From a bacterium (GTDB lineage: Bacteria; Chloroflexota; Anaerolineae; Caldilineales; Caldilineaceae), in contig WGMT01000086.1 in assembly GCA_016124945.1 (NCBI GenBank), positions 1 to 64,000 of the forward strand: a stretch of 64,000 nt of DNA, written 5' to 3'. The notes beneath the pieces were generated by a model. That model was not told where the DNA came from and did no database searches. It worked only from the letters and a program-made list of their open reading frames with translations. Made by a program: the position numbers and the translations under genes. Shown here one piece after another: positions 35,721-44,109 of the stretch; the stretch's first letter is position 1, and every line of letters starts with the position of its first letter.

Positions 35721-38530
35721 AGCCCTCCCCGTTTCCCGCTGATCTCTCCGTGTTTGTCCATCAGCTCTTTGATCTGATCCACTGTTTTCGTTGTAGCGGC
35801 GTCGATCTCTTCTTGCACGGTGTCGAGCTTGGAGATGTAGGCCATGCGCGTCCAGTAGGTGTTGTAGATGATGCCCAGCCAGGTGATCAGTTGCAGGTTC
35901 TCTTCCAGCGCTTGCAGCGGGCGGCTGATGAAAAAGGCGAGGAAGGCCAGCACACCCACGCCACCGAAGACAGCCGCGCCGCCGATGGCCGTGGTGGGGT
36001 TGTCCTGGGTCACATAGGCGAGGACGATAGCCGCCACAAAGGCGAGGATGCCCACCACAAAGAGCGCTCGGTACATCCACACCGTCGTCCAGTAGGGGCT
36101 CATAAAGCCGTTGAGGATGCGGTCGAACATGGTCTGGTTGTTTTTGAAGCCCTGTTCGATGTGCGATCGCCACGCTTCGTAGAGCGCCAGATCGACTTCG
36201 GCCAGCGTCTTGCCGCCCAGTTGATCCGGCCCAAGCGGCTGGGGCAGGCGATCCACGGTGTCGGGGCCGAGATCGCGCGTGCCGACGCTTGCGGCTTCGG
36301 GGATCTGTGCGCGCACACGGTCGATGTAGCGCAGAATGATGCCACGGTAGAGTTCAGCCTGTCCGCTGCCGTTGTAACCTGTGGCAAAGGCGAGGACGTC
36401 GCCGCGGCGCAGGGCGTCATCGAGGCCGCGGCCTTCCACAAAGCGGAAGAAGCCGCGGATCTGGTTGTCGGCGCTACGCTGGAAATCTTTGAACATCTCG
36501 GTAGCCGAGTTATAGCCCACCACGCGGTGGTTGAAGCCCATGATCTGGGCCGCGCCGATGCTGGTAGATCGCAAGGCCAATTCCTCGTGCAGGCTGCGGG
36601 CAAAGTCGAGCACGGCCCACTCGTCGGCCTGTGAGTTGTGCATGGCCTGGAACGAATCTTCTGCGCGCCGTCGCCAACGGTGTCCTTTCCAGCGTTCGTT
36701 GGGATCGAACTCGAAGAAACGGCCAAAGAGTTCAGGGTTCTGGAAGCCCCACTGATCGAAGAAAATATGCGCCTCGAAGCGGATGATGAGGCGTCCGTCG
36801 GCGGCGGTGGTGCGCCCGTTGGATTCGGCCATGAGCACGGCCAGGGCCATGCCTGGGTCGATGCCCAAGCGCAAAGACTCGTCCATGATCAGGCCGCTGT
36901 GGACGTCCCACACCTGGCGCAGCAGCGTGTTGACATCGGTGCTGGTCGAAACGGCAGCGACGGTGGGCGCTGCTGATGTGCGTCTGGTCACCCAGTCGGC
37001 GGAGACATAGCCCATTCTGCCCTGCCAGACGACAAAGAGCCAGCCGTCTAGTTCGTGAAGCACCTGCACCAGTTCTTCGTGGGGGATGCCGTCGATGCGT
37101 GGAAACTCCGCGCCAGGACCGCTGCGCACGTTCAACCCGTCACCCGCGGTGACAAGGCCCACCCAGCGCACCCTTTGCAGCAGTTCGCCCAACAGTTCCT
37201 GCGCCACGACAGCCTGCTCGGCAGCGGAAAGCGCACGCATCTGCCCCGGCGGTGGCCCGTTGAAGATCGCCTCCCGCGCCTGCGCCAGATCGTTGACGTT
37301 GAAACCGGCGCGGCTGAGCAGATCCCAGCGGTCGAGGTTGAAACGGGCGGCGGCGTTGGCAAAGGCGTCGATCATCTGCTGGTTAGTGTAAATGCGTGGC
37401 AGATCGATGGCGGGGAGCGCCGGCGCAGGTGTTGGCAATGTAATCGGTTCGTGTATCGGCCCAGGAGTAGGCAGTTCGAGGAGATCGGGGCGTTCCACAG
37501 GCTGAATGCCGACCGGTTCTTCTTCCTCAACCGTATCCACAGGAGCCGGGCGTACCTTGTCGCGCAGCGCTTTGACACGATTGAGGATATCGATGGGTTG
37601 CCCCTGGTTGTCTTGCCCAAAGAGGCGGAAAGTGTCCCACCCGGCGCCGTGACCTACCTGGAAAAGACAGGCGCCGATCACGAAATCGTCTTGCACCATG
37701 TAGTCGTTGAACCAATCGAGCGAGGCCCAGTAGTGATCCTGGCTGACACTTTCAGGTGGGTAGAGCCAGCCCACGTCACCGGCGCCATCCTGGTGCTTGT
37801 ACATGCGCGCCAGGCCCGCTTCCGTCATGATCACTTTGTAATCGCGTCCTGTGCGTTGGCGGATGCCCTTGACAATGGGGCGGTATGTCCCCGCGCTGGA
37901 GACGGCGGCAGGATCGACGGCGGTGTTGAGGGCGGGCCAACCGTACTCGTGAAAACCGAGGTAGGTGTAGCTGTCGAGGGTGCCATCGAAGTAGTCGAGG
38001 TAGTGTTCGGGCTGGGTAAAGTTGCCTGCGCCGAAGTTGAAGGCCACCGCTTCGATGTCATGTTCCATCAATTTATCGCGGAAGGCCACTTGGAAGCGAT
38101 CATAGGCGCGCAGGCGGCGTTCGATTTCCGCCCGTTCGGCGCCACCCCGGCCAAACGCGCCCGACGCCGGGCCGGGGATCGACTCGTTGAGGCTCATCCA
38201 GGCGTCGATCAGCAGCCGTCCACTTTCGCGGCGTTGGGCCAGTTGAAAGTTGTCGTTAAGGATATGCTCAGCCAGCACCCGCCCCGCGCCCGCTGGATCA
38301 GGGCCATCCAACCACTGGTTGATCAGGTTCTGTGTAATCGCCTGCTTGTTGCCGTTGAAGTGGATGTAGTCCATGCGCCCAATGACAAACGTATCGGGCG
38401 AGCGGAACTGCCGGATCTCGGTCAAGAGTCCTTGATCCCAGGCATGCAGTAGGATCACAGGCGGCTGCACCTCGTTGATCCACGGGTGCACGCCCTGCGA
38501 GTTCTGAGTGTAAAAACCGAGTTTGTTCAT
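35714..38530 (-). CDS. TIM-barrel - SH3 - N-acetylmuramidase membrane protein
   Basis: A 938-residue protein, first in the conflict-like block. Residues 1-330 resemble a glycoside-hydrolase TIM barrel (WMSLNESIPG and KVIMTEAGLARM look like acid/base and nucleophile strands). A proline-rich linker (about 335-385) leads to a helical region, an SH3 domain (about 475-535: GLNVRSGPGAEFP), and an N-acetylmuramidase domain (about 545-755, Glu in AVLMAESNGR). Near the C-terminus two hydrophobic helices (about 820-840, 848-868) precede a charged coiled tail, resembling DUF4231-type effector-associated membrane modules. No N-terminal signal peptide is visible, so which side the enzymes face is unclear. 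It shares its muramidase-SH3 set with the nSTAND fusion three genes downstream. Confidence 0.8.
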   Translation of the reverse strand: MNKLGFYTQNSQGVHPWINEVQPPVILLHAWDQGLLTEIRQFRSPDTFVIGRMDYIHFNGNKQAITQNLINQWLDGPDPAGAGRVLAEHILNDNFQLAQRRESGRLLIDAWMSLNESIPGPASGAFGRGGAERAEIERRLRAYDRFQVAFRDKLMEHDIEAVAFNFGAGNFTQPEHYLDYFDGTLDSYTYLGFHEYGWPALNTAVDPAAVSSAGTYRPIVKGIRQRTGRDYKVIMTEAGLARMYKHQDGAGDVGWLYPPESVSQDHYWASLDWFNDYMVQDDFVIGACLFQVGHGAGWDTFRLFGQDNQGQPIDILNRVKALRDKVRPAPVDTVEEEEPVGIQPVERPDLLELPTPGPIHEPITLPTPAPALPAIDLPRIYTNQQMIDAFANAAARFNLDRWDLLSRAGFNVNDLAQAREAIFNGPPPGQMRALSAAEQAVVAQELLGELLQRVRWVGLVTAGDGLNVRSGPGAEFPRIDGIPHEELVQVLHELDGWLFVVWQGRMGYVSADWVTRRTSAAPTVAAVSTSTDVNTLLRQVWDVHSGLIMDESLRLGIDPGMALAVLMAESNGRTTAADGRLIIRFEAHIFFDQWGFQNPELFGRFFEFDPNERWKGHRWRRRAEDSFQAMHNSQADEWAVLDFARSLHEELALRSTSIGAAQIMGFNHRVVGYNSATEMFKDFQRSADNQIRGFFRFVEGRGLDDALRRGDVLAFATGYNGSGQAELYRGIILRYIDRVRAQIPEAASVGTRDLGPDTVDRLPQPLGPDQLGGKTLAEVDLALYEAWRSHIEQGFKNNQTMFDRILNGFMSPYWTTVWMYRALFVVGILAFVAAIVLAYVTQDNPTTAIGGAAVFGGVGVLAFLAFFISRPLQALEENLQLITWLGIIYNTYWTRMAYISKLDTVQEEIDAATTKTVDQIKELMDKHGEISGKRGGLR

Positions 38531-38547
38531 TGGGAACCCCCTTGTGG

Positions 38548-38704
38548 ATTGACGATTTGCGATTGACGATTGACGATTGACGATTGACGATTGTCGGGTT
38601 TAGCCCATGAATGGGCTGTTTGGAACTTGCTTGTCCCACAAAACTGACAAGCCACCCATTCACATCCTCAACCAAGAAATCGTCAATCGAAAATCGTAAA
38701 TTGT
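38548..38704. repeat. Intergenic microrepeat hairpin (GATTGACGATT type)
   Basis: GATTGACGATTTGCGATTGA and four more GATTGAC units (38548-38597) face AAATCGTCAATCGAAAATCGTAAATT (about 38678-38702). The loop contains a separate perfect hairpin AGCCCATGAATGGGCT (38603-38618). It separates the M19 dipeptidase gene from the conflict block and may be its upstream boundary. The same motif family recurs at 60685-60858. Confidence 0.75.
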
Positions 38705-38705
38705 C

Positions 38706-39782
38706 TCATTTCCATGTTTTGCGCAGGACGCGCACCCAATTTTCGTGGGCGATTTTCGTCAGTGCTTCTCCAGTATAGCCGCGATCTTCTAATGCTTCCA
38801 CCAGTTTGGGCAAACCGGCGGCGTCTTTGAGATCATGGGGCATGGTGGCGCCGTCGAAATCCGAGCCAAGGGCCACGTGATCGATGCCCATGCGTTCCAC
38901 CATGTAATCCACATGACGCACAATCTCGGCCAAGGAGGTCTCCACATCGGCGCGGCCGTCTTGGCGCAGGAAGCCGATGTGAAAGTTGACGCCTGCTACC
39001 CCACCCGATTTGGCAATAGCGTCCAATTGGGCGTCGGTGAGATTGCGTGGGCTGGCGCTCATGGCGTGTGCGCCGGAATGGGTGGCCACCAGCGGCGCGT
39101 TGCTCAGCTCGGCGATGTCCCAAAAGCCTTTCTCGTTGAGGTGAGAGAGATCGAGCATGATCCCCAACTCATTACACGCCTTCACCAGCCGCTTGCCCGC
39201 CTCGGTCAAGCCTGGGCCGATGTCGGGTGTGGCAGGGAAGGAGAAGGGGACACCGTGTGCGAAGATGTTGGGGCGGCTCCACACCGGGCCGATGGAACGC
39301 AGCCCGGCGTTGTAGAAGGTGTAAAGCGCGTGGAGATCTTCGTCGATAGCCTCAGCGCCCTCAAAGTGGAGGATCATGGCCAATGTGCCGTCGGCCAGGC
39401 AGGCTTCCAGTTCGTCGGCATTGTGAACGATCTTGGTTGCGCCGTCTGACTCCTTCTCGATTTCAAAAAGTTTCGCCATCATGTCCATGGCGTAGCGCAA
39501 CGCGTACGCATGATCGAGCATGGGCGGCAACGGCATTTCGTATTGGGCGGGGCCGTCCTTTTTCAGCCCCTCGCCGGGGAAGACGGAAGTTGTCTCGGCC
39601 TTGCGCGGATTGGGCACAAAGAGCGCGAAAAAGCCGCCGCCCAGTCCACCGGCGCGGGCGCGGGGTAGATCGATGTGTCCATGCGCGTTTTCGGTGAAAA
39701 AGGAATCAGGCCGATCTGGTTTTGGGTTGACCAGCCGTAGGATGGTGTCGTTGTGACCGTCAAAGATCAGCGGGGTGGGCAT
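38706..39782 (-). CDS. Membrane dipeptidase (peptidase family M19)
   Basis: A 358-residue zinc dipeptidase. The metal-binding HxD lies at residues 10-12 (FDGHNDT), the bridging Glu region in LHFEGAEAID, later histidines in DLSHLNEKG and ATHSGAHA, and ALGSDFDGA near the end. These enzymes cleave dipeptides, including some D-amino-acid forms. The ATG is chosen because GAAAGGA lies about 7 nt upstream and the family starts there; the longer frame adds 46 unrelated residues. It has no obvious partner and no signal peptide. Confidence 0.9.
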   Translation of the reverse strand: MPTPLIFDGHNDTILRLVNPKPDRPDSFFTENAHGHIDLPRARAGGLGGGFFALFVPNPRKAETTSVFPGEGLKKDGPAQYEMPLPPMLDHAYALRYAMDMMAKLFEIEKESDGATKIVHNADELEACLADGTLAMILHFEGAEAIDEDLHALYTFYNAGLRSIGPVWSRPNIFAHGVPFSFPATPDIGPGLTEAGKRLVKACNELGIMLDLSHLNEKGFWDIAELSNAPLVATHSGAHAMSASPRNLTDAQLDAIAKSGGVAGVNFHIGFLRQDGRADVETSLAEIVRHVDYMVERMGIDHVALGSDFDGATMPHDLKDAAGLPKLVEALEDRGYTGEALTKIAHENWVRVLRKTWK

Positions 39783-39925
39783 GGGTGGGTCCTTTCTTGA
39801 GTTAAGCGGTGTTGAGGAGGTTATGGCGATTATCCATCCAAACCAGGGAAAGGACAAGTAAAGCATAAAAAAGGGTGATCTTAGTTTGGAGGCAAACCTT
39901 CCAGACTGAGATGCACCCACAAAAA

Positions 39926-39955
39926 AGAGACGTCCTCGGGGGAAAGGACGTCTCT
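39926..39955 (-). terminator. Rho-independent terminator
   Basis: AGAGACGTCCT (39926-39936) and AGGACGTCTCT (39945-39955) form a perfect 11-bp stem; on the minus strand it is followed by six T. It lies just past the BNR-like protein gene that ends at 39984. Confidence 0.85.
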
Positions 39956-39983
39956 CTCAGGGTACTGTTTGGGTTGTTACAGC

Positions 39984-41249
39984 TTATGCATCTTTACCGT
40001 TACGAATCAGCTGAGCGGCCAGCACACCCGTTTCGGGCTGTGCGCTGCGACGGCGGGCCAGGTCGAGCCACAGGATGGCGAGGAGACCCACGGCAGCCAG
40101 TCCGGCGAGGACCCAGGCCAGGATAGACAGGATGTCTACGCCTTCTTCAGCGGCGACGACGGGGGCCAACGGCGCTTCAACACCCTCGACAGGCTGGACA
40201 TTCACGCTTGCCAACTCGATGGCCTGCGCTTCACCCAGGGCCAGCGGTGTGCGGCTGGCTTCGGTCAGCGCATAGACGGCCCCGGTGCGTCCACTCAGCG
40301 GCATCAGGTCGGTAACGGCCACATTCTCGACACGTTCCAGCGGCTGCCAGATCTGCGCACTATCGGTGCTCATGCTCACGCCCAGCGGCGTGGTGTGTAA
40401 GCTCGTGCCGCCCACAGACAGGCTGGAACTTACATAGACAACCTGCGGCTGTGCTGCGTCTACGGCCACATCGTCAATGAAGAGCTGCGAACCGGGCGCA
40501 TAGTTCAGGCCATTATTCACGGCCTGCCAGTTGATACCGTCTTGGCTCATGCGCATACCGCTCGAGGCAGTACCTACATAAACCGTCGCAGGATTGGTTT
40601 CGGCGATGGCGACGGCGGTGGCTGGGCTGGGCAGATTCTCAACCGCCACCCAACGCAGGCCGAAGTCTTCGGCGCGGTAGAGGTTCCACATCGTGCGCAC
40701 GAGGGCCATGCCCGAACCATCACTCGCCGCTATAACTTCCAGCACCGGCTCGTCGAGGACCAACTGTCCACCTTCGATCATGCTGGCGCCCACATCACGC
40801 AGACGGTGCAGACCGTCAGTGTCGGTGCCCACGAAGACGAGGCGATTCGATCCATCGACAGCAATGTCGGTAACACCGCCGATGGCGTTGGTGTCCAGCG
40901 GAATGCGCACCCAGGATTCGCCATTGTCGGCAGAGCGATAAATGACCAGTTCGTTGGCGGCGCCGATGTAGAGTGTGCCGTCCTGGCGGCTGACGGCTAC
41001 GGCATTCACAATCACACCTTCAGGCGTAGCGACGGAGCGCCAGGCACCCGGTATCCCGGCGAAGAGTTCACCGGCGTCGATGGCGTAGTTCACGCCGTCG
41101 ATTTCATAAGCGGGTGCAAAGTCCCGCACGTTCTGCAAGGTGGCAACCGTGGGCTTCTGTTCAGTTTCCAGTGCGCTGACCATGCCGACAAAGACGGCGC
41201 CGATCAACAAAAGTGTAACCATCATCATCAACAATTTTCGTAAGCTCAT
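39984..41249 (-). CDS. Membrane-anchored BNR/Ycf48-like beta-propeller protein
   Basis: A 421-residue protein. An N-terminal hydrophobic segment (about 5-25) is a signal peptide, and a C-terminal helix (about 375-397, ILAWVLAGLAAVGLLAILWL) followed by arginines anchors it, so the body is outside. Repeats such as GTLYIGAANELVIYRSADNGESWVRI and TVYVGTASSGMRMSQDGINWQAV are of the BNR/sialidase-Asp-box and photosystem-II-stability-factor type. No catalytic set is visible. GGGAGG lies about 7 nt before the chosen ATG. It is transcribed alone, with its own terminator. Its function is unknown. Confidence 0.8.
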   Translation of the reverse strand: MSLRKLLMMMVTLLLIGAVFVGMVSALETEQKPTVATLQNVRDFAPAYEIDGVNYAIDAGELFAGIPGAWRSVATPEGVIVNAVAVSRQDGTLYIGAANELVIYRSADNGESWVRIPLDTNAIGGVTDIAVDGSNRLVFVGTDTDGLHRLRDVGASMIEGGQLVLDEPVLEVIAASDGSGMALVRTMWNLYRAEDFGLRWVAVENLPSPATAVAIAETNPATVYVGTASSGMRMSQDGINWQAVNNGLNYAPGSQLFIDDVAVDAAQPQVVYVSSSLSVGGTSLHTTPLGVSMSTDSAQIWQPLERVENVAVTDLMPLSGRTGAVYALTEASRTPLALGEAQAIELASVNVQPVEGVEAPLAPVVAAEEGVDILSILAWVLAGLAAVGLLAILWLDLARRRSAQPETGVLAAQLIRNGKDA

Positions 41250-41756
41250 CTCTGGCCTCCCATCGGTCTTTATCTGTAAGTTTGGCTGTCTGTGGTGGCT
41301 GCCAAACCGTTCAATCTGCTTCATGACTCCACTATACCGATAAATCAGATTCTCTCTTTGACTTACTCAAGATCCCTTTCGGACCGTTGTCCGACGCTCT
41401 GGTAAAGCTGGAGATCGAGTTCGTCTGTCATCGGTGATTGTTATGATGTTGTAAGGAGTCCGGCCCTTCTTACTATACACCTGATTGTAAATGTAGGAAT
41501 GCACCGAAAGTATTGTTGCGGTTACAACTTTTGGCGGAACTTCAACCTATCGATGTCCTTACAGGTGTTTTTTAGCCGTCCTTCTATCCTAGGACGAACC
41601 AACCCGCCAATTGTTCCCACTTTTTCAAAACTTTCAGTTCAAGATTTCGGGATATGTTCAGTATAAGAGGCGCAAAAGAGGATGGCTGTGTTCTACTGCA
41701 CAGGCGAGGTGTAATGCAAGTGGGTGGGCAACCCTGTACACGGCCTGGGTTATAGT
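41250..41756. other. Gene-free spacer
   Basis: No frame here has support, and I see no repeat. It should hold the promoter of the BNR-like gene; a TATAGT near 41331-41336 on the minus strand is a weak -10 candidate with no matching -35 site. Confidence 0.4.
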
Positions 41757-43958
41757 TCAATCGATTGCGGGGAGGTTGTCGTCACCGCTGCTGTGGACCA
41801 TGAGCACTGTGCCGATGGCGCTGACAAGCCGGTGCATCTGCTCGGCATACGATTCTCGCTCCCCCGCGCCAGGACGGTTCATCCCCAGCAGCGTAAGATC
41901 GGTTTCTCGGCTGTAGCGAATGGCCATCTGCTCAAAGGATTCGTCTTCGGGTGCGACGATGACCACAGGTTCGGCGTTCAGGCGTACGCTTTGTAGGACA
42001 GAGCGCAGGTGTTCTTCGGTCTGAGCGCGCCCCTCTTCGCTGTGGATCACACGCAGCAACCGCAACGTCACCCCGCGTCGCCAGGAAGGATGCTCCGACA
42101 CAATGTGCGCCAGCACCAGCATCAGGCTGGCATTTGGGCTGCGTCCACGCCACCAGACGTCGATTACCTTCTTTTTGCCGAAGCCACGTTGCCTGTTATA
42201 TTGCAGAAAAAGGACAGACTTGTTCAACGCCACCAGTGTATCGAGCAATTCCATCTGCTGCCCACGCCCTTGTGGCGATCTGCTCCAACCTAAAAGAACG
42301 GTATTAGGCTCCAGCCCCCCCACACCGTGCGACTGCGCCACCGTCACCGCGCCGCGGTAGAAATCGGTGACGACGTCGGCTTCGGCAAAGGCGGTCATGC
42401 GTTGATCCTTGATGTAGCCGCGGATCTGTCGCCGCGCCGTCTCGCGTAAGCCGTGATCGGCCAACTGTTTCACGTCGCCCACCAACAATTGAAAGAAAGA
42501 GACGATCCCCTGCCCCATGCTTAGCCACTCTGCCACTTCCACCAACTGCTGCCGGTTGTGGGGCTGCCCGGTGAAGACAAGCAGGTTCGGTCGCCAATTT
42601 TTGGCGTGGTAGCGCTGCGCCTCAAGCTGAAGCAGCGCCCGTCGCGCCAGCGCAAACCAGATGCCGCTGCGTACATCACCCCACGTGCGGGTGATGGCGC
42701 GTTGTTGCAGGGCAAAGTAGATGCCGTAGCTCACAATCACGGCGAAGACGGTGGCCAGCGGGTTGATCAGGAACATCACGCCGTAGCAACCCAGTGCGCC
42801 CAGGATCGACACACTCCAGTGGATCTTAAAGCGAGGCCGGAAGCTGGGATTGTTCACCAGTCCTTCGATCCCAGCTACCAGATTGGTCATGCCGTAGGTG
42901 TTGAGGAAGAACATGCTGATTACCGGCGCAACAAAGTTCAGGTCACCCGCCCAGATCACGGCGACGGCGATGGCTGTGGTCACCAGCACAGCCACGCGCG
43001 GTTCGGTGGCGCTGCCCAGTTGACCGCTCAACCAGCGCGGCACAACATCGTCGCGGGCAATGGCCTGCAACGTGCGCGGTGCCGCCATGATGCTGCCCAG
43101 CGCCGAAGAGAGTGTGGCGGCCCACACGCCCAACAAAATCAACACCGGCCAGCGCGCCACCGACTGCATAGCAATGTTGTTGTTGATCAACTCATCTGGC
43201 GTCACATTCAACGCCAGCCAGATGACGGCACCGAAGTAGACCAACATCGTCACCAGGATCGAGGCAATCGTCCCCACGGGGATGCTGCGGCTGGGGTTCT
43301 TGAGATCGCCCGACATGCTCGTGCCGACTTCGATCCCCGTCACCGCGGGGAAAAAGACGGCGAAGACGATCCAAAAGGTGACACCGGGCGCATAGTTGGG
43401 CTCGAATATGGGCGTGAGGAACGTCTCCGCGCCGCCGCTAAAAAAGGAGATCAGCGCCAATACCAGCATCGACAGGATCACATACTGGATTTTTAGCGCA
43501 AAGTCCGCGCCGATGTAGGCGATGACACAGAAGATCAGCGTCACCAATGTGGCGATGAGGCGCGGATCGAATTGGCGGAAGAATTCCACCGTCTGCAACG
43601 CCTCGGTAAAGCCAATAATGTAAAACGCCACCGAAATCGCCTGTGAGAGATAGAGTGGAATCCCAATCGCGCCGCCGATTTCTAACCCCAGCGAGCGCGA
43701 AATAATGTAGTAATTGCCTCCGGCGCGCACTGTCATGCTCGTGGCAATGGCCGAAAGCGAAAGCCCCGTGAGCAGCGAAATGACATTGGCAACCGCCACA
43801 ATGATCAACGCGCCGGTCAAACCGGCCTGCCCCACCACCCACCCCGAACGCAAAAAGAGGATGATGCCCAAGATCGTGAGCACATTCGGCGTAAAGACAC
43901 CGGCAAAGGTGCCAAAACGGGCTGCAGGTCGATTGACGGCAACTTGAGCTGTGGACAT
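41757..43958 (-). CDS. APC-superfamily cation-chloride-cotransporter-like permease
   Basis: A 733-residue membrane protein. The opening GVFTPNVLTILGIILFLRSGWVVGQAG and the following TSMTVRAGGNYYIISRSLG are hallmarks of the cation-chloride-cotransporter branch of the APC superfamily. Twelve or so membrane helices fill about 20-460. The C-terminal 270 residues are soluble, ending in a segment (VVIVAPEDESFEQMA, then LLGMNRP) resembling a universal-stress-like fold. Substrate (amino acid or inorganic ion) cannot be told. No operon partner. Confidence 0.85.
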   Translation of the reverse strand: MSTAQVAVNRPAARFGTFAGVFTPNVLTILGIILFLRSGWVVGQAGLTGALIIVAVANVISLLTGLSLSAIATSMTVRAGGNYYIISRSLGLEIGGAIGIPLYLSQAISVAFYIIGFTEALQTVEFFRQFDPRLIATLVTLIFCVIAYIGADFALKIQYVILSMLVLALISFFSGGAETFLTPIFEPNYAPGVTFWIVFAVFFPAVTGIEVGTSMSGDLKNPSRSIPVGTIASILVTMLVYFGAVIWLALNVTPDELINNNIAMQSVARWPVLILLGVWAATLSSALGSIMAAPRTLQAIARDDVVPRWLSGQLGSATEPRVAVLVTTAIAVAVIWAGDLNFVAPVISMFFLNTYGMTNLVAGIEGLVNNPSFRPRFKIHWSVSILGALGCYGVMFLINPLATVFAVIVSYGIYFALQQRAITRTWGDVRSGIWFALARRALLQLEAQRYHAKNWRPNLLVFTGQPHNRQQLVEVAEWLSMGQGIVSFFQLLVGDVKQLADHGLRETARRQIRGYIKDQRMTAFAEADVVTDFYRGAVTVAQSHGVGGLEPNTVLLGWSRSPQGRGQQMELLDTLVALNKSVLFLQYNRQRGFGKKKVIDVWWRGRSPNASLMLVLAHIVSEHPSWRRGVTLRLLRVIHSEEGRAQTEEHLRSVLQSVRLNAEPVVIVAPEDESFEQMAIRYSRETDLTLLGMNRPGAGERESYAEQMHRLVSAIGTVLMVHSSGDDNLPAID

Positions 43959-43992
43959 AGAGACTCTTTTCGCTCTAAGCGTGAGTAATCAC

Positions 43993-44105
43993 TCAATGGC
44001 ATTAAGTTAAGCGACCAACAGTCGAATATCCGCGGAGTGAGCACGCCCTCGTGCGGCTCGAATATCAGCGGAGTGAGCACTCCGCGCTTAACTTAATGAC
44101 ATTGA
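43993..44105. repeat. Inverted-repeat element, TGTCATTAAGTTAAGCG family, copy 1
   Basis: The ends TCAATGGCATTAAGTTAAGCG (43993-44013) and its complement (44085-44105) match at 20 of 21. Between them GGAGTGAGCAC occurs twice with partial complements. A second element with the same ends lies at 55679-55798. No coding capacity. It separates the APC transporter and the molybdenum hydroxylase. Confidence 0.75.
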
Positions 44106-44109
44106 ATTA

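Noticed and set aside
37055..38452. 465-residue open frame on the plus strand
   Set aside because: It is antisense to the TIM-barrel/muramidase gene; no domain, no ribosome site.
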